NCBI GenBank assembly: GCA_028671895.1
Contig: JAPMAC010000221.1
Location: 434,001 to 498,000, forward strand
From: Oenanthe sinensis
Lineage: Eukaryota; Streptophyta; Magnoliopsida; Apiales; Apiaceae
DNA: 64,000 nt
Direction of reading: 5' to 3'
This document shows positions 63,701 to 64,000 of the stretch, piece after piece; the stretch's first letter is position 1; the number at the start of each line of letters is the position of its first letter. A model generated the notes under the pieces. The model saw nothing but the letters and a program-made list of their open reading frames with translations, was not told where the DNA came from and did not search any database. A program made the position numbers and the translations under genes.

Positions 63701-64000
63701 TACTAAAATTTAGGGATGTGAAGCGTTTGTGAAACGTCTAATCTCTGAAAAGCTAGGACCAAAATTAGACAAATGCAATTTTGTTGGATACCCAACTGAA
63801 ACAAGGGGTTATTCTTTCTATAATTCTTCTGAGAACAAAGTGTTTGTTGCTTGAACTGCTTTATTCCTTGAGAGAGATGCTCTCTAAGAAAGACAGTGGG
63901 AGGATAATAGATCTCGATGAAGTTCGAGACCCACATGATAACATTGAACCAATAGGAGAACCTAAGCAGTATGTACAAGAAAATAATACTACCCAAGAAA
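63690..64000 (+). pseudogene. Copia integrase C-terminal region and linker to RT, partial
   Basis: APYTLNCVPT is joined through KI-stop (TAG 63711) to GCEAFVKRLISEKLGPKLDK and then NFVGYPTETRGYSFYN. A TGA at 63852 and a frame shift around 63883 follow. From 63883 the frame is open to the window edge and reads SKKDSGRIIDLDEVRDPHD and further acidic residues, the variable linker before reverse transcriptase. About 25 residues usual between VPT and KI are missing. RT and RNase H would lie to the right of the window. A reverse-strand frame at 63703-63996 is an antisense shadow. Confidence 0.82.

Noticed and set aside
63708..63716. Telomere-like TTTAGGG
   Set aside because: Single occurrence inside the integrase remnant; chance match.
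63703..63996. 97-codon reverse-strand frame
   Set aside because: Antisense to the integrase C-terminal remnant, whose sense strand matches copia residues clearly.

Overview
The window looks like nuclear DNA of a flowering plant. It is almost entirely one AT-rich tandem satellite, positions 1-60163, followed by the 5' part of a decayed Ty1/copia LTR retrotransposon, 60164 to the window edge. I see no intact protein gene and no tRNA, rRNA, CRISPR array or bacterial-type operon. The plant assignment rests on the TNT1/Tork-like copia remnant and on the satellite's size and organisation. I cannot name the species. A (peri)centromeric location is plausible but unproven.

Satellite: the monomer is 140 bp, roughly 430 head-to-tail copies, all in one orientation as far as I could read, with no foreign insertion in 60 kb. 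Each monomer is a degenerate trimer of sub-repeats of 50, 50 and 40 bp. The sub-repeats begin TTCGAACGAG, TTCAAACGAG and TACAAATGAG. Two common length variants exist: one 3 bp shorter and one 1 bp shorter. They make the spacing of diagnostic variants exactly predictable (n x 140 minus small integers), which exposes several higher-order repeat (HOR) regimes.

Layout: 1-1520, end of a block of a 5-monomer-type HOR. 1521-10862, copy 1 of a ~9 kb segment. 10863-19178, block of 4/5/7/13-monomer HORs (557, 697, 977, 1815 bp). 19179-28101, copy 2 of the ~9 kb segment, differing by three lost monomers and one extra T. 25773-32331, three tandem units of a 15/16-monomer HOR (2093/2233 bp). 32332-41140, mosaic of re-used pieces, including a 1.7 kb segment repeated exactly 6000 bp away and a near-perfect 1118-bp tandem duplication. 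41141-53990, block rich in a second monomer subfamily and built of ~4.6/5.0 kb HOR units. 53990-55756, strongly diverged monomers. 55757-57678, a 961-bp tandem duplication. 57679-60163, a 1253-bp (9-monomer) tandem duplication that stops abruptly inside a monomer.

Retroelement: a TGTTAG start, typical of copia LTRs, lies at the satellite junction. About 2 kb of LTR/leader-like non-coding sequence follows, then a gag-pol remnant on the + strand. It has premature stops, frameshifts and three internal deletions, which removed the protease active site, most of the integrase core and part of the integrase C-terminal region. The zinc knuckle lacks its histidine. The element runs off the right edge before the reverse transcriptase.

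The main interest is the evolutionary record: nested duplications, monomer gain and loss in exact units, a two-subfamily mosaic, and a sharp satellite/retroelement boundary. I found no evidence of a new protein-based system.
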